From NCBI GenBank assembly GCA_022562495.1, contig JADFPE010000006.1, positions 1 through 48,230 of the forward strand: a stretch of 48,230 nt of DNA, given 5' to 3'. The translations under genes and the position numbers were made by a program. The notes below the pieces were generated by a model. The model searched no databases. It saw nothing but the letters and a program-made list of their open reading frames with translations, and was not told where the DNA came from. The stretch comes from Acidobacteriota bacterium. Lineage in GTDB: Bacteria; Acidobacteriota; Vicinamibacteria; Vicinamibacterales; UBA8438. Below, one piece after another: positions 20,274 to 29,531 of this stretch (position 1 is the first letter of the stretch; each line of letters starts with the position of its first letter).

Positions 20274-21638
20274 TCAGAGATACGCCAGGGGATCGATGTC
20301 GTAGTCCTCCGCGTCGAGCGGCTCGATGATGTGGATGTCGTCGTCGTCGCCGTCGGCCGTCTCCCAGAGGGGGCGGGTGGGTTGGGTCGGGATCGGATGC
20401 CCCTCAGCATCGCGGAGGACCTGCACCAGTGGCCGGTGTGGGTCCGGCGCGTGTACCTGGAGCACAATGGCGACTTCCTTGGTGCTCAGACGTACCACGG
20501 TGCCGGGCGGATAGATGCCGATGAGTTGCACGAACCGCCGGACGAGGTTCTGGTCGAACTGGCTGCCGTCGTTGCGCGTCATGACCGCGAGGATGCGGTC
20601 GGTCGGGAACGCTTTCTGATAGGCGCGTTGCGAACGCATCGCGTCGTAGACATCGGCGATGCTGGTCAGCATCGTGGCGAGGTTCAGCGAGGTCCGGGTG
20701 ACGTCCGGGTACCCGGTGCCGTCGATGCGGAGATGGTGCTCGAACGCCACCGACGGGGCCATGATCGGCATCTCCGGCGTCTGGCGCAGGATCTCCGCGC
20801 CGTCGACCACGTGTCGCTTCATGATGGTGAACTCGTCATCGGTGAGTCGGTCCGGCTTCTGGAGGATCTCGATAGGCGTGCGCACCTTGCCGATGTCGTG
20901 CATCAGCGCCGACAGCCCGAACTCGCGCAGCTGCGGGCCCTCGAGACCGAGCGCACGGGCCTGCGCCATCGTGAGGATCGACACGTTCACCATGTGCGTG
21001 AACGTGTAGTTGTCGTAGTTCTTCATCGCGGTCAGCGCGACCAGGGCCGTGCGGTTCTGCGCCGCCATCTCGGCCAGGCCTTCCACCGTCTTTCGCGCCA
21101 CAGCCAGCTCGGGCCGGCCGTCGACCCGGGCACTCTCGTAGATGTCCTCGGCCGAGCGCGCGGCGTCGTCGTACAGCCGCTTGATCGCGACGATATCCTG
21201 GGTAATGCCGGTCGCCTCCGTCTCGGCGGCGATCCGGCCGACGCTGATGTGCGGGAACGCCGGCAACGCGTCGGTGCCGGCGTCGCGATGTTGCGTCAGC
21301 GTGGCGACCGCCCCGATGAATTCGGTGAGCTCCTCGCGTGTGACCCCGCGGTCGATGCCGATCCGCTCGATTCCGGATGTCCTGAGACGACGCAGCAGCT
21401 CGGTGAGGTTCGCCGCCGCCCGGGGCAGCGGCGTGTCCGCCACGACGAGCTTGTCGCCGACCACGCCGAGCACGATCGACGGCCGTCCGTCGAGCAGGCG
21501 GGCGATCGTGTCGAGCAACTGGTCGATGTTCCGCTGCTGGATTGGGTGATCCGATGCGTACAGCTGGTTGCCCCGCAATGCCGTCGCGAAGCGGCGAGCC
21601 AGGTCCTCGTACAGGGCCAGCGCGTTCACGTCGCTCAT
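20274..21638 (-). CDS. HD-GYP domain protein with extra N-terminal domain
   Basis: SALMHDIGKVRTP..HHLRIDGTGYP; ATGA overlap with the upstream gene sets start at 21638. Confidence 0.88.
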   Translation of the reverse strand: MSDVNALALYEDLARRFATALRGNQLYASDHPIQQRNIDQLLDTIARLLDGRPSIVLGVVGDKLVVADTPLPRAAANLTELLRRLRTSGIERIGIDRGVTREELTEFIGAVATLTQHRDAGTDALPAFPHISVGRIAAETEATGITQDIVAIKRLYDDAARSAEDIYESARVDGRPELAVARKTVEGLAEMAAQNRTALVALTAMKNYDNYTFTHMVNVSILTMAQARALGLEGPQLREFGLSALMHDIGKVRTPIEILQKPDRLTDDEFTIMKRHVVDGAEILRQTPEMPIMAPSVAFEHHLRIDGTGYPDVTRTSLNLATMLTSIADVYDAMRSQRAYQKAFPTDRILAVMTRNDGSQFDQNLVRRFVQLIGIYPPGTVVRLSTKEVAIVLQVHAPDPHRPLVQVLRDAEGHPIPTQPTRPLWETADGDDDDIHIIEPLDAEDYDIDPLAYL

Positions 21639-23908
21639 GGTCGGCCCTCCATCTGTGCGACCTGGCCCCGCGCCGCGGCGCGCACGCCCCAGGCCCCCCG
21701 TGCCGCGGCGTCGCGCAGCACCTGCTGGGCGGCCGGCATCCTCGTGCGTCGGAGCGCCTGTGCCGCTGTCTGACGGAGCGCGCGGGTGCGGAACGGCGCC
21801 CACCACTCGCCCCGGTAGAGCGCGTCTCGGAGCGGGGCAACCGTGTCCTCCCCGCCCACGACCCCCAGGGTCTCGATCGCCGCGAGGGAGACGTCGCTTC
21901 GTGTTCGCAGGTCGAGATGGGTCAGCAGATAACGGCAGAGCGGGACCGCCTGCTCGTCACGTTGGGAGGTGAGCTGCAGGAGGAGCGCGGCGCGTTGACG
22001 GGACGAGCCCTTGGCGAGCACACTGGCGAGCACCTGATACGCCCGCGCATCGCCCACTCTGACCATCGCCCGCATCGCCTCGCGCTGCACGAGCGGCTCG
22101 GTATCGGTGAGCAGGTGTCGGAGCTCGTCAAGCCCCTCGTTCCCGCCAAACTCCCTGAGCAGGAACGCGGCCGTTTGCCGCACCTCCCAGTCGGGTGAGT
22201 TCAGGAGCTGACGGACTGCGTCCCGGCCCCGGGTGCCGAAGCCGACCAGGACGTCCCGCACGGTCCGTCGAACCTTGGCATCCCGCTCGCTGGCGAGCAC
22301 TTCGGCCAGCGTCATCACGATGCCGGGGCCCAGCGTATTGCACAGCTGTTTCACCTGCATCACCGTGGTCTCGTCGCCGGTGCGGAGCCGCGCCAGGGCA
22401 TGACGCATCACCGGCCCTGCGACCAACCGATCAACGGCCGCCATCGCGAAGCTGCCGATCGAGTCGGTGTCGACGGGCGCGTCGTCGTCGGGGCGCTCCC
22501 GGACGACGGTGTCGAGGAGCGTCAGGGCCCGCTCCAGGTCGCCAGACAGGGTCAGGTCCTCGATGTGACTGCAGGCCGTGTCGGCGATGTCGCGCCAACG
22601 AAAGGGGTCGTGTTCCAGTCCCAGGAGATCGAGCAGCAACTGGACGTCGAGCGACCGGAGCGCCGGGTCGTTGACCGTCGCCAGCCACGAAGCGATCCGA
22701 TCCTCCGGGTCGTCGCTGATGTCCTCGACCTCGGTGGCCTGTGCTCGCGCGAAGTTCAGTTCGTGGGCGTACTGCTCGTGGACAAACTGCTCGTCGCGAT
22801 ACGACGACAGCAACGTCTCGGCTCGTTTCCAGATGTCCGGGAAGGCGTCGGTCTGTCCGAATGGTGACTTGGCCAGCGTTTGTCCCACGAGGGACACCAT
22901 CTGACGCCGATCGTCGAGGTCGGGCACCAGGGCCTGGAACGCCTCGGCGAGCCGATGTGAGGCGCCGTGATCCGCGACGATCGACTCCGACACGAAGGTC
23001 ACCACGTCTTCTGATGCCATCCGCTCGACCACCGCCTGGACGGCGTCCCGTCCTCCGGCCATCGCCGCCGGGGTGCCGCGCCGGTGGAGCAGGTCGGCCA
23101 TCGTCTCGGCGGTCAGACCGGTCAGCATCCTGGCGAGGTTGGCCACCGCCTCGTCGCGCGGCGCGTTCTCGTCGTCAGCCAGCAGCTCGGTCGCGGAGCG
23201 CAGCAGGTGCAACAGGGTCTCTGCGTGGGCCCGCGCGTCGCCGCCGACACGCTCCGCCAACTCGGTGGCGAACAGCTCGAGCTTGGCTGGGTCGCGAATG
23301 ATCTCGGCGAGCGTCGAGCGTGCGGTCTGGTCCAGATCGTCCGTCTGCCCCGACAAGAGCATCTGGAAGATCTGATCGAGCGTGGCCGGGTCGCCCAGCC
23401 CTCGGTGCCGGAGCAGCCGCTCGTAGTCGACTTCGCGCAGCTCGATGCTGCGCCGCTGGTCCTCGTTCGTCAGCCCGCCCTTGTCGCTCCACAGGTGAGA
23501 GATTCCGCCCGCCTCGCGGATCTCCTCCGGGGGTCGTCTGAGGAGACCGAGCAGCGTCTGCCAGGTGGTCGCGTCACCGCCGTCGTGCAGGACAAGACCG
23601 CCGATGAGATGTTGGTGTAGGAGTCGGGCGAGCTCGGGCACCGCCTGGTCCGGCTGTGCCGGTGCCAGACTGTCGAGCAGCAACCCGTGCGGCAGCACCG
23701 TCACGCGAAAGGCGTCGGCCGAGGTCACCCGACCGGCGGTCTCGATGAGCCGGGCGACGGCGGTTTCGACGGCGGGATGCCCGGCGGGGTAGAGCGCTAC
23801 CGCTCGGGCGGCTGCGCTGCAACCGCGCGCGAAATCGGTCAGATGGGCCGCACGCTGCGGGTCGAGCGCCTCGGGGGCTGGCGCGTCAGTCATAGTGATC
23901 GCGGTCAC
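21635..23908 (-). CDS. HEAT-repeat protein with N-terminal domain resembling that of the adjacent HD-GYP protein
   Basis: C-terminal HEAT units (VRQLLNSPDWEVRQTAAFLLREFGG; LVQREAMRAMVRVGD). Confidence 0.8.
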   Translation of the reverse strand: MTAITMTDAPAPEALDPQRAAHLTDFARGCSAAARAVALYPAGHPAVETAVARLIETAGRVTSADAFRVTVLPHGLLLDSLAPAQPDQAVPELARLLHQHLIGGLVLHDGGDATTWQTLLGLLRRPPEEIREAGGISHLWSDKGGLTNEDQRRSIELREVDYERLLRHRGLGDPATLDQIFQMLLSGQTDDLDQTARSTLAEIIRDPAKLELFATELAERVGGDARAHAETLLHLLRSATELLADDENAPRDEAVANLARMLTGLTAETMADLLHRRGTPAAMAGGRDAVQAVVERMASEDVVTFVSESIVADHGASHRLAEAFQALVPDLDDRRQMVSLVGQTLAKSPFGQTDAFPDIWKRAETLLSSYRDEQFVHEQYAHELNFARAQATEVEDISDDPEDRIASWLATVNDPALRSLDVQLLLDLLGLEHDPFRWRDIADTACSHIEDLTLSGDLERALTLLDTVVRERPDDDAPVDTDSIGSFAMAAVDRLVAGPVMRHALARLRTGDETTVMQVKQLCNTLGPGIVMTLAEVLASERDAKVRRTVRDVLVGFGTRGRDAVRQLLNSPDWEVRQTAAFLLREFGGNEGLDELRHLLTDTEPLVQREAMRAMVRVGDARAYQVLASVLAKGSSRQRAALLLQLTSQRDEQAVPLCRYLLTHLDLRTRSDVSLAAIETLGVVGGEDTVAPLRDALYRGEWWAPFRTRALRQTAAQALRRTRMPAAQQVLRDAAARGAWGVRAAARGQVAQMEGRP

Positions 23909-23992
23909 ACCCTTCTATCATACCCGGCACTTCGGCATGTCACCGGGCGGACGGAGCCGAACGGGTGGCGTCGATGGGCGCCGATTCGACTT

Positions 23993-25375
23993 ATGATCAG
24001 CGGCACCGCCATGATCCTCCCCCCTCGTCCTGCTCCCGCCGGGCCACGCACGTCCGGTGATTGGCGTCCACGTCTCGGTCTGGCAATGTTGGCAGCCCTG
24101 CTCGGGGCCGGGGCGCTGTGGCTGCAGGACGTGGTCGACCCGCGTCTCCGGGCGGTTGCCGGAATTGTCGCGTTTCTCGCGGTGGCCGGCGCCTGCTCGG
24201 CGCAGCTCCGCGCCGTGAACCTCCGGCTGGTCCTGAGCGGTCTTCTGTTGCAGATAGGGCTCGCGGTGTTGATTCTGTGGGTGCAGATCGCTGGAGTGCG
24301 GCCGGGGTATGAGTTCTTCGGGGCGCTGGCGGCGGTCGCGACGCAGTTTCTGGAGTTCACCAGCGCTGGGTCGCAGTTCGTGTTCGGGGTGCTCGCCGAT
24401 CCCGAGCAGATGGCCGAGCTGTTTCCCGACGGTTTCGTGCTCGCCTTTGCCTCGCTGCCGATCCTCATCTTCATGTCAGCGGTGTTCATGGTGCTCTACC
24501 ACGTCGGGGTGCTGCAGGTGGTCGTGAAGCTGATGGCACGCGTGATGGCGCGGCTCATGGGGACGAGTGGCGCCGAGAGTCTGTCGGCCGCCGCGAACGT
24601 CTTTCTCGGCGTGACCGAGGCGCCGCTCATCATCCGGCCCTACATCGCCGGTATGACCCAGTCGGAGCTGCTGGCGCTCATGACTGGCGGTCTGGCCACG
24701 ATCGCCGGCACCGTCATGGCGATCTATATCAGTCTGGGGGCCGACCCTGTCGCGGCGCTGACCACCAGCGTGATGGCGGCGCCGTGCGGGTTGTATCTGT
24801 CGAAGATTCTGTTGCCCGAGACCGGCACGCCGGCGACTGTCGGTACCGTGCAGATGGACGTGGAGCGTGAGCACGTGAACGTGATCGACGCGTTGGCTGC
24901 GGGTGCTTCGGATGGCACCCGCCTGGCGATCAACGTGGCGGCCATGCTGATCGCGTTTCTCGCGTTCATCGCCATGTTCGACTACGGCCTCGGGCTCATC
25001 AACGCGAATCTCTCGCTGGCGGCGATCTTCGGGTGGCTTTTCGCGCCGGTGGCCGCGCTGCTGGGGGTGTCGTCGGCCGACCTGCCGGCGGTGGCCGATC
25101 TGCTCGGCACCAAGCTCGCCACCAACGAGTTCGTCGCCTACATCAAACTCAACGGCACGTATCTTGGGTCGATATCCGAGCACTCGAGGATGGTGGTCAC
25201 GTTCGCGCTCACCGGGTTTGCCAATTTTGGGTCGATCGGCATCTTGTTGGGCGGAATCGGCGGCATGGCCCCCTCGCGCCGCGCCGACCTGGCGCGGCTG
25301 GCGCCGGTGGCCCTGCTGGGAGGGTTTCTCGCGACCCTGATCAATGCCGCTATTGCGTCAGTGCTGCTCTACTAG
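23993..25375 (+). CDS. Concentrative nucleoside transporter, NupC/CNT family
   Basis: GSQFVFGVLADPE; VFLGVTEAPLIIRPYI; KLATNEFVAYIKL; ALTGFANFGSIGI. Confidence 0.92.
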   Translation: MISGTAMILPPRPAPAGPRTSGDWRPRLGLAMLAALLGAGALWLQDVVDPRLRAVAGIVAFLAVAGACSAQLRAVNLRLVLSGLLLQIGLAVLILWVQIAGVRPGYEFFGALAAVATQFLEFTSAGSQFVFGVLADPEQMAELFPDGFVLAFASLPILIFMSAVFMVLYHVGVLQVVVKLMARVMARLMGTSGAESLSAAANVFLGVTEAPLIIRPYIAGMTQSELLALMTGGLATIAGTVMAIYISLGADPVAALTTSVMAAPCGLYLSKILLPETGTPATVGTVQMDVEREHVNVIDALAAGASDGTRLAINVAAMLIAFLAFIAMFDYGLGLINANLSLAAIFGWLFAPVAALLGVSSADLPAVADLLGTKLATNEFVAYIKLNGTYLGSISEHSRMVVTFALTGFANFGSIGILLGGIGGMAPSRRADLARLAPVALLGGFLATLINAAIASVLLY

Positions 25376-25978
25376 CTGGCTGCTGAGCAACGGGAGCCTG
25401 CTCCTTGGCGTCGGGCTTCCGGGTGCGGACTTCAGGCGTCGGGACTGTGGGCGCTCGTGGGGTGGGGTCGCACGCCTTCACGTTCGGGCCACTCAGCGTC
25501 GTCAGGAGGCAGCACAGACTCGCCTTGTGTTGTCCACGAGCCTACCTGGAGAGCCCGATCGTGGGGCTAAGTGCAGAGCCCCGGACATGCCCTTTCGCCG
25601 TCGGCAGGATCTTGGGGCGAGTCTGAGTCACTATCGGGCGCGTAAGCCCCTATTAAGGAGGCGTTCAGGAGGTGAAGTGGGGTGGAAAGCACTGAATGAG
25701 CGCCCCACATTATGCGGAAGGATGCGTAATAAATAACAGGACTGCAAACGGCGCGTCAGGTGAATCATGGCACTTCAAGGGCGCATACCTCCCTGCACAC
25801 CGAACTCAGGCTGGTGCTGTGGGCTACACAAACGGCGACACAGTCGCGATAATTCCTGGGGCATGTCCGGGGCCGCTAAGGACCCTAGGAGCGCCTGAGG
25901 CCCATAGCCTGAAGCCGATGGGCGGTAGCCGATCGACTTTCGCTATCATGTGAACACTCGGTTGCCGGGAGGTTCCTT

Positions 25979-27142
25979 ATGTTGCCCACGATCGCTTGGG
26001 AGAACGGCGAGGTCGTCATGATCGACCAGCGAAAGCTGCCGTCCCGCGAGGTATATGTGCGGTGCCGCAGCGGGCGGGACGTGGCCAAGGCGATCCGGAC
26101 GATGGTCATCCGCGGCGCGCCGGCCATCGGTGTCGCGGCGGCGATGGGCGTGGCCCTCGAGCTGCGCCGCAGCACGACGACCGGCACGACGCAGCTGGCC
26201 ACCGAGTTCTATCGAACGTGTGACCTGCTGGCTGCGACGCGGCCGACCGCCGTCAACCTGTTCTGGGCGATCGAGCGGATGAAGCGGGTCTTCGCCGGGG
26301 CGATGCGCGCCGGTCAGTCGACCGCCGAGCTGCAGGCGACGATCGACGCCGAGGCAGCTCGCATCCACGATGAAGATGTCGCCAATTGCCGGGCACTGGG
26401 TCGTCATGGGGTCGAGATCATGCCGGACGAGGGGCGGGTGCTGACCCACTGCAACGCCGGCGCGCTGGCCACCGGGGGCTACGGGTCGGCGCTCGGGGTG
26501 GTTCGGGCGGCGGTGGAAGCGGGCAAGCGCGTGGCCGTCTACGCCGACGAGACCCGTCCGTTCTTGCAGGGCGCCAGGCTCACGGCGTGGGAGCTGGTCC
26601 GTGATGGCATCGACACGACCGTCATCACTGACGGCATGGTCGGTTCGCTGATGCGGTCCGGCCAGGTCGACGTCGTGGTGGTCGGTGCCGACCGGATCGC
26701 CGCCAACGGCGACGTCGCCAACAAGATCGGGACCTACACGGTCGCGGTCCTCGCCAGGGAGCACGACGTGCCGTTCTACGTGGCGGCGCCGGTGTCGACG
26801 ATCGATCTGTCCACACCGGACGGGTCGGGCATTCCGATCGAGGAGCGCGACCCGAGAGAGGTCACGCATCTGGGATCGCTCCAGCTCACACCCGAAGGGG
26901 CAAAAATCTGGAACCCGGCGTTCGATATCACCCCCGCGCGGTTTGTTGCCGGCATCATCACCGAGCACGGGATCTGTCGCTCGCCGTTCGCCGAAAGCCT
27001 GACGGCGGTGTGCGAGACTGAGGGCTCTGAGGAGACAGGAGGCAGACGTCATTCCGCCTCCGCCAAGGCGTCGGCGGACACGCCGAAGCTCGCCGTCCGT
27101 TCACACTCGGCGAGTGAAGGCGGGGAGGCAGGAGAGGCGTGA
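25979..27142 (+). CDS. mtnA: S-methyl-5-thioribose-1-phosphate isomerase with repeat-derived C-terminal tail
   Basis: TMVIRGAPAIGVAAAMG; THCNAGALATGGYGSALG; VVGADRIAANGDVANKIGTY; tail after ESLTAVCE is low-complexity repeat. Confidence 0.93.
   Translation: MLPTIAWENGEVVMIDQRKLPSREVYVRCRSGRDVAKAIRTMVIRGAPAIGVAAAMGVALELRRSTTTGTTQLATEFYRTCDLLAATRPTAVNLFWAIERMKRVFAGAMRAGQSTAELQATIDAEAARIHDEDVANCRALGRHGVEIMPDEGRVLTHCNAGALATGGYGSALGVVRAAVEAGKRVAVYADETRPFLQGARLTAWELVRDGIDTTVITDGMVGSLMRSGQVDVVVVGADRIAANGDVANKIGTYTVAVLAREHDVPFYVAAPVSTIDLSTPDGSGIPIEERDPREVTHLGSLQLTPEGAKIWNPAFDITPARFVAGIITEHGICRSPFAESLTAVCETEGSEETGGRRHSASAKASADTPKLAVRSHSASEGGEAGEA
27015..27141. repeat. Heptamer-flanked repeat inside the 3' end of mtnA
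   Basis: gaggagacaggaggcag ... ccgcctccgccaaggcgtcggcgg ... gaggcaggagag; translated SEETGGRRHSASAKASADTPKLAVRSHSASEGGEAGEA. Confidence 0.6.
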
Positions 27143-28239
27143 GTGAGACGACACTGCTTGGCATCGAGACCTCCTGCGACGAGACCGCGGCGGCGGTGGC
27201 AGTCGAGACCGCGGCGGGGCCGGCATCGTGGGAGATCCGTTCCAGCGTCATCGCCTCCCAGGTGGAGATCCATCGCGAATGGGGCGGTGTGGTGCCGGAG
27301 CTCGCCTCACGTCAGCACCTGCGCGACATCTGCGGGGTCGTCGAGCGGGCCCTGTGTGATGGCCGGGTTGGCTGGGCGCAGCTCGACGCGATCGCCGTTA
27401 CCCAGGGGCCGGGTCTGGTGGGATCGCTACTCGTAGGGGTCGCCTTCGCCAAGGCGCTGGCGGTCGCGCTCGACCGGCCCCTGGTGCCGGTGCACCATCT
27501 GGCCGGCCATATCGAGTCGCTGTTTCTCTGCCATCCCCATCTGCCGTTGCCGGCGGTAGTCCTGGTCGTGTCCGGCGGCCACACGAGCCTGTATCACCTG
27601 CCGCAGGCTGGAACGTATCGGTTGGTCGGGCGGACACGGGACGACGCCGCCGGCGAAGCGTTCGACAAGGTCGCCAAGCTGCTCGGTCTGACCTATCCCG
27701 GTGGACCGGTCATCGACCGGCTGGCGCGGCGTGGAGACGAGCACGCGATCCGGTTTCCGGTAGCCCGGATGACCCACGCGGACCGTGTCGAGGAGCCGGC
27801 CACCGTGGTGCCCCCCGGGTCTCCGAAGATCGGGGAGGGCCGCATGGACTTCAGCTTCAGCGGTCTGAAGACCGCGGTCGCGCGGTACGTACGGCGTCGG
27901 CAGGCCACCGGTCCCGGTGCATTGTCGGAGACCGAGCTGGCGGACATCTGTGCCAGCTTTCAGCGGGCCGTCGTGGACGCGCTGCTCGACCGCGCGTTCG
28001 AGGCGGCACGCCGGTTCGGCGCCTGCAGTCTGGGCATCGCGGGCGGCGTGTCGGCGAACAGCCGGCTGCGGGAGGTCGCCACCGCGCGCGGGGTCGAGCG
28101 CGGCCTGCCCGTCATGTTGCCGACACTCCACCTGTCGACCGACAACGCCGCGATGATCGCCGCCGCCGGTCTGCGTCGGTTGCGTGCCGGCATGACGGCG
28201 TCGCTGGACCTGAATGCCGACGCCGCGCTTACGCTGTGA
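27139..28239 (+). CDS. tsaD: tRNA N6-adenosine threonylcarbamoyltransferase TsaD
   Basis: GIETSCDETAAAV; ITQGPG-like VTQGPGLVGSLLVG; HHLAGHIES; GTG start overlapping mtnA. Confidence 0.96.
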   Translation: MSETTLLGIETSCDETAAAVAVETAAGPASWEIRSSVIASQVEIHREWGGVVPELASRQHLRDICGVVERALCDGRVGWAQLDAIAVTQGPGLVGSLLVGVAFAKALAVALDRPLVPVHHLAGHIESLFLCHPHLPLPAVVLVVSGGHTSLYHLPQAGTYRLVGRTRDDAAGEAFDKVAKLLGLTYPGGPVIDRLARRGDEHAIRFPVARMTHADRVEEPATVVPPGSPKIGEGRMDFSFSGLKTAVARYVRRRQATGPGALSETELADICASFQRAVVDALLDRAFEAARRFGACSLGIAGGVSANSRLREVATARGVERGLPVMLPTLHLSTDNAAMIAAAGLRRLRAGMTASLDLNADAALTL

Positions 28240-28242
28240 AGA

Positions 28243-28410
28243 GGAGACAGGAGACAGGAGGAAACCTGAGGGCTTCGCCAACATCTATCCGGTATCCGGT
28301 TCTGTCAGATTGCCCGGGCTCTACCGCGTGTGACCGGTGGACTCGATGATGGAGGTTCGGCGTTTCTAGATGACGGCGTCGCCCTCCGAATGCTGCTGCC
28401 TTCTGTCTCC
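28243..28410. repeat. Family A foldback element (A4)
   Basis: Left ggagacaggagacaggagg + gagggcttcgccaacatc; right ggcgtcgccctcc + ctgccttctgtctcc. Confidence 0.7.
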
Positions 28411-28426
28411 ACGGAGCCCACAGCGC

Positions 28427-28891
28427 ATGTCTACCCGGCAGTATCCCTCGCGTCCGTTCGTCGGGGTGGGCGGGATCGTGTTTATCGATGGGCGGGTCGT
28501 GCTGGTCAAGCGCCGGCACGAGCCGCTCGCGGGCCAGTGGAGCCTGCCTGGTGGTGCAATCGAGCTGGGCGAGACCTTGCACGAGGGGCTGCGACGCGAG
28601 CTACGCGAGGAGATCGGGATCGAGACGAGCGTCGGCCCGCTGGTCGAGTTGTTCGATCGCATCACTCATGACACAGAAGGCCGGGTGCGATACCACTACG
28701 TGCTCGCCGACTATCTCTGCCACCACCTGAGCGGCGAGCTACGACCCGGTTCCGATGCCGAAGCGGTGGCACTGGCCGACCCCGACGATCTGTCGTCGTA
28801 TGCGGTGACGGAGACGGCCACGGCGGTGATCAGGCGTGCCGTCGACCTCGCAGTCCAGGGTGAAAGTCCAGGGTCGCACCGAGACCGGTGA
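28427..28891 (+). CDS. Nudix hydrolase
   Basis: Nudix box GGAIELGETLHEGLRRELREEIGIE. Confidence 0.92.
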   Translation: MSTRQYPSRPFVGVGGIVFIDGRVVLVKRRHEPLAGQWSLPGGAIELGETLHEGLRRELREEIGIETSVGPLVELFDRITHDTEGRVRYHYVLADYLCHHLSGELRPGSDAEAVALADPDDLSSYAVTETATAVIRRAVDLAVQGESPGSHRDR

Positions 28892-28929
28892 GGTGCTCAT
28901 CTGGGAAGGCGCGACGAGGGCGAAGACCG

Positions 28930-29075
28930 GGAGTATTGAACCGAGGAGCACCGCCGCCAAGTGGGATGCAGCGCCCTTCGGCCCGTCGACATGGCTCAGG
29001 GTCGAGGGTGAGCGATGTCGAACCCTCGGCAGGCTCAGGGCGTCCCGTGTGCGTCGAGGGACGCCGGTCGAATGC
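28930..29075. repeat. Family C dispersed repeat (C1)
   Basis: cggcaggctcagggcgtcccgtgtgcgtcgagggacgccggtcgaa matches 39331-39376 with one difference over about 46 nt; internal stem GGCGTCCC/GGGACGCC. Confidence 0.7.
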
Positions 29076-29127
29076 GGGGGGATGTTCACCACGGGCCGCT
29101 AGCCCGCACGTCGCTGGCCTGTGAGAA

Positions 29128-29187
29128 CAGCACTTGGCGATGCTGTGCCGACGAACGTCCGGGCGGTGTGAGGTGCAGCGTCGCTAG
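29128..29187. repeat. Partial Family B unit (IR2 module)
   Basis: ggcgatgctgtgccgacgaacgtccgggcggtgtgaggtgcagcgtcgctag resembles IR2 of the downstream tandem. Confidence 0.55.
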
Positions 29188-29269
29188 AATTGACAGTCGC
29201 GAAAGCCGAGTACTATATCCGGTGGCCAGCACGGGCCGCGGACGGTGCTGATTCACCCGACGCCGGCTG

Positions 29270-29530
29270 CTCGACAGCTCCGATGCGCGCCAGCGTGTCC
29301 GTCGGAGGTGTCGAGCCCCCGCGTAGCGGGGCTGTAAGAAAAGCCCATGTAGCGATGCGGAGCCGACGGGCGTCCAAGCGGTGTGAGGCGGCGCGTCGCT
29401 CGACAGCTCCGATGCGCGCCAGCGTATCCGTCGGAGGTGTCGAGCCCCCGCGTAGCGGGGCTGTAAGAACAGCCCATGTAGCGATGCGGAGCCGACGGGC
29501 GTCCAAGCGGTGTGAGGCGGAGCGTCGCTA
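29270..29530. repeat. Tandem duplication of Family B composite (B4), period 129 bp, two copies
   Basis: ctcgacagctccgatgcgcgccagcg starts at 29270 and 29399; near-identical units. Confidence 0.92.
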
Positions 29531-29531
29531 G

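Noticed and set aside
20331-21773. 480-aa plus-strand ORF
   Set aside because: Antisense shadow of the HD-GYP gene in GC-rich DNA.
25376-25978. tmRNA, RNase P RNA, SRP RNA or a known riboswitch
   Set aside because: Looked for hallmark conserved motifs of these families by eye and found none; left only as an unexplained region.
29190-29531. 113-aa ORF with internal repeat (STAPMRASVSVGGVEPPRSGAVR..)
   Set aside because: Translation of the 129-bp tandem Family B repeat, not a credible protein.
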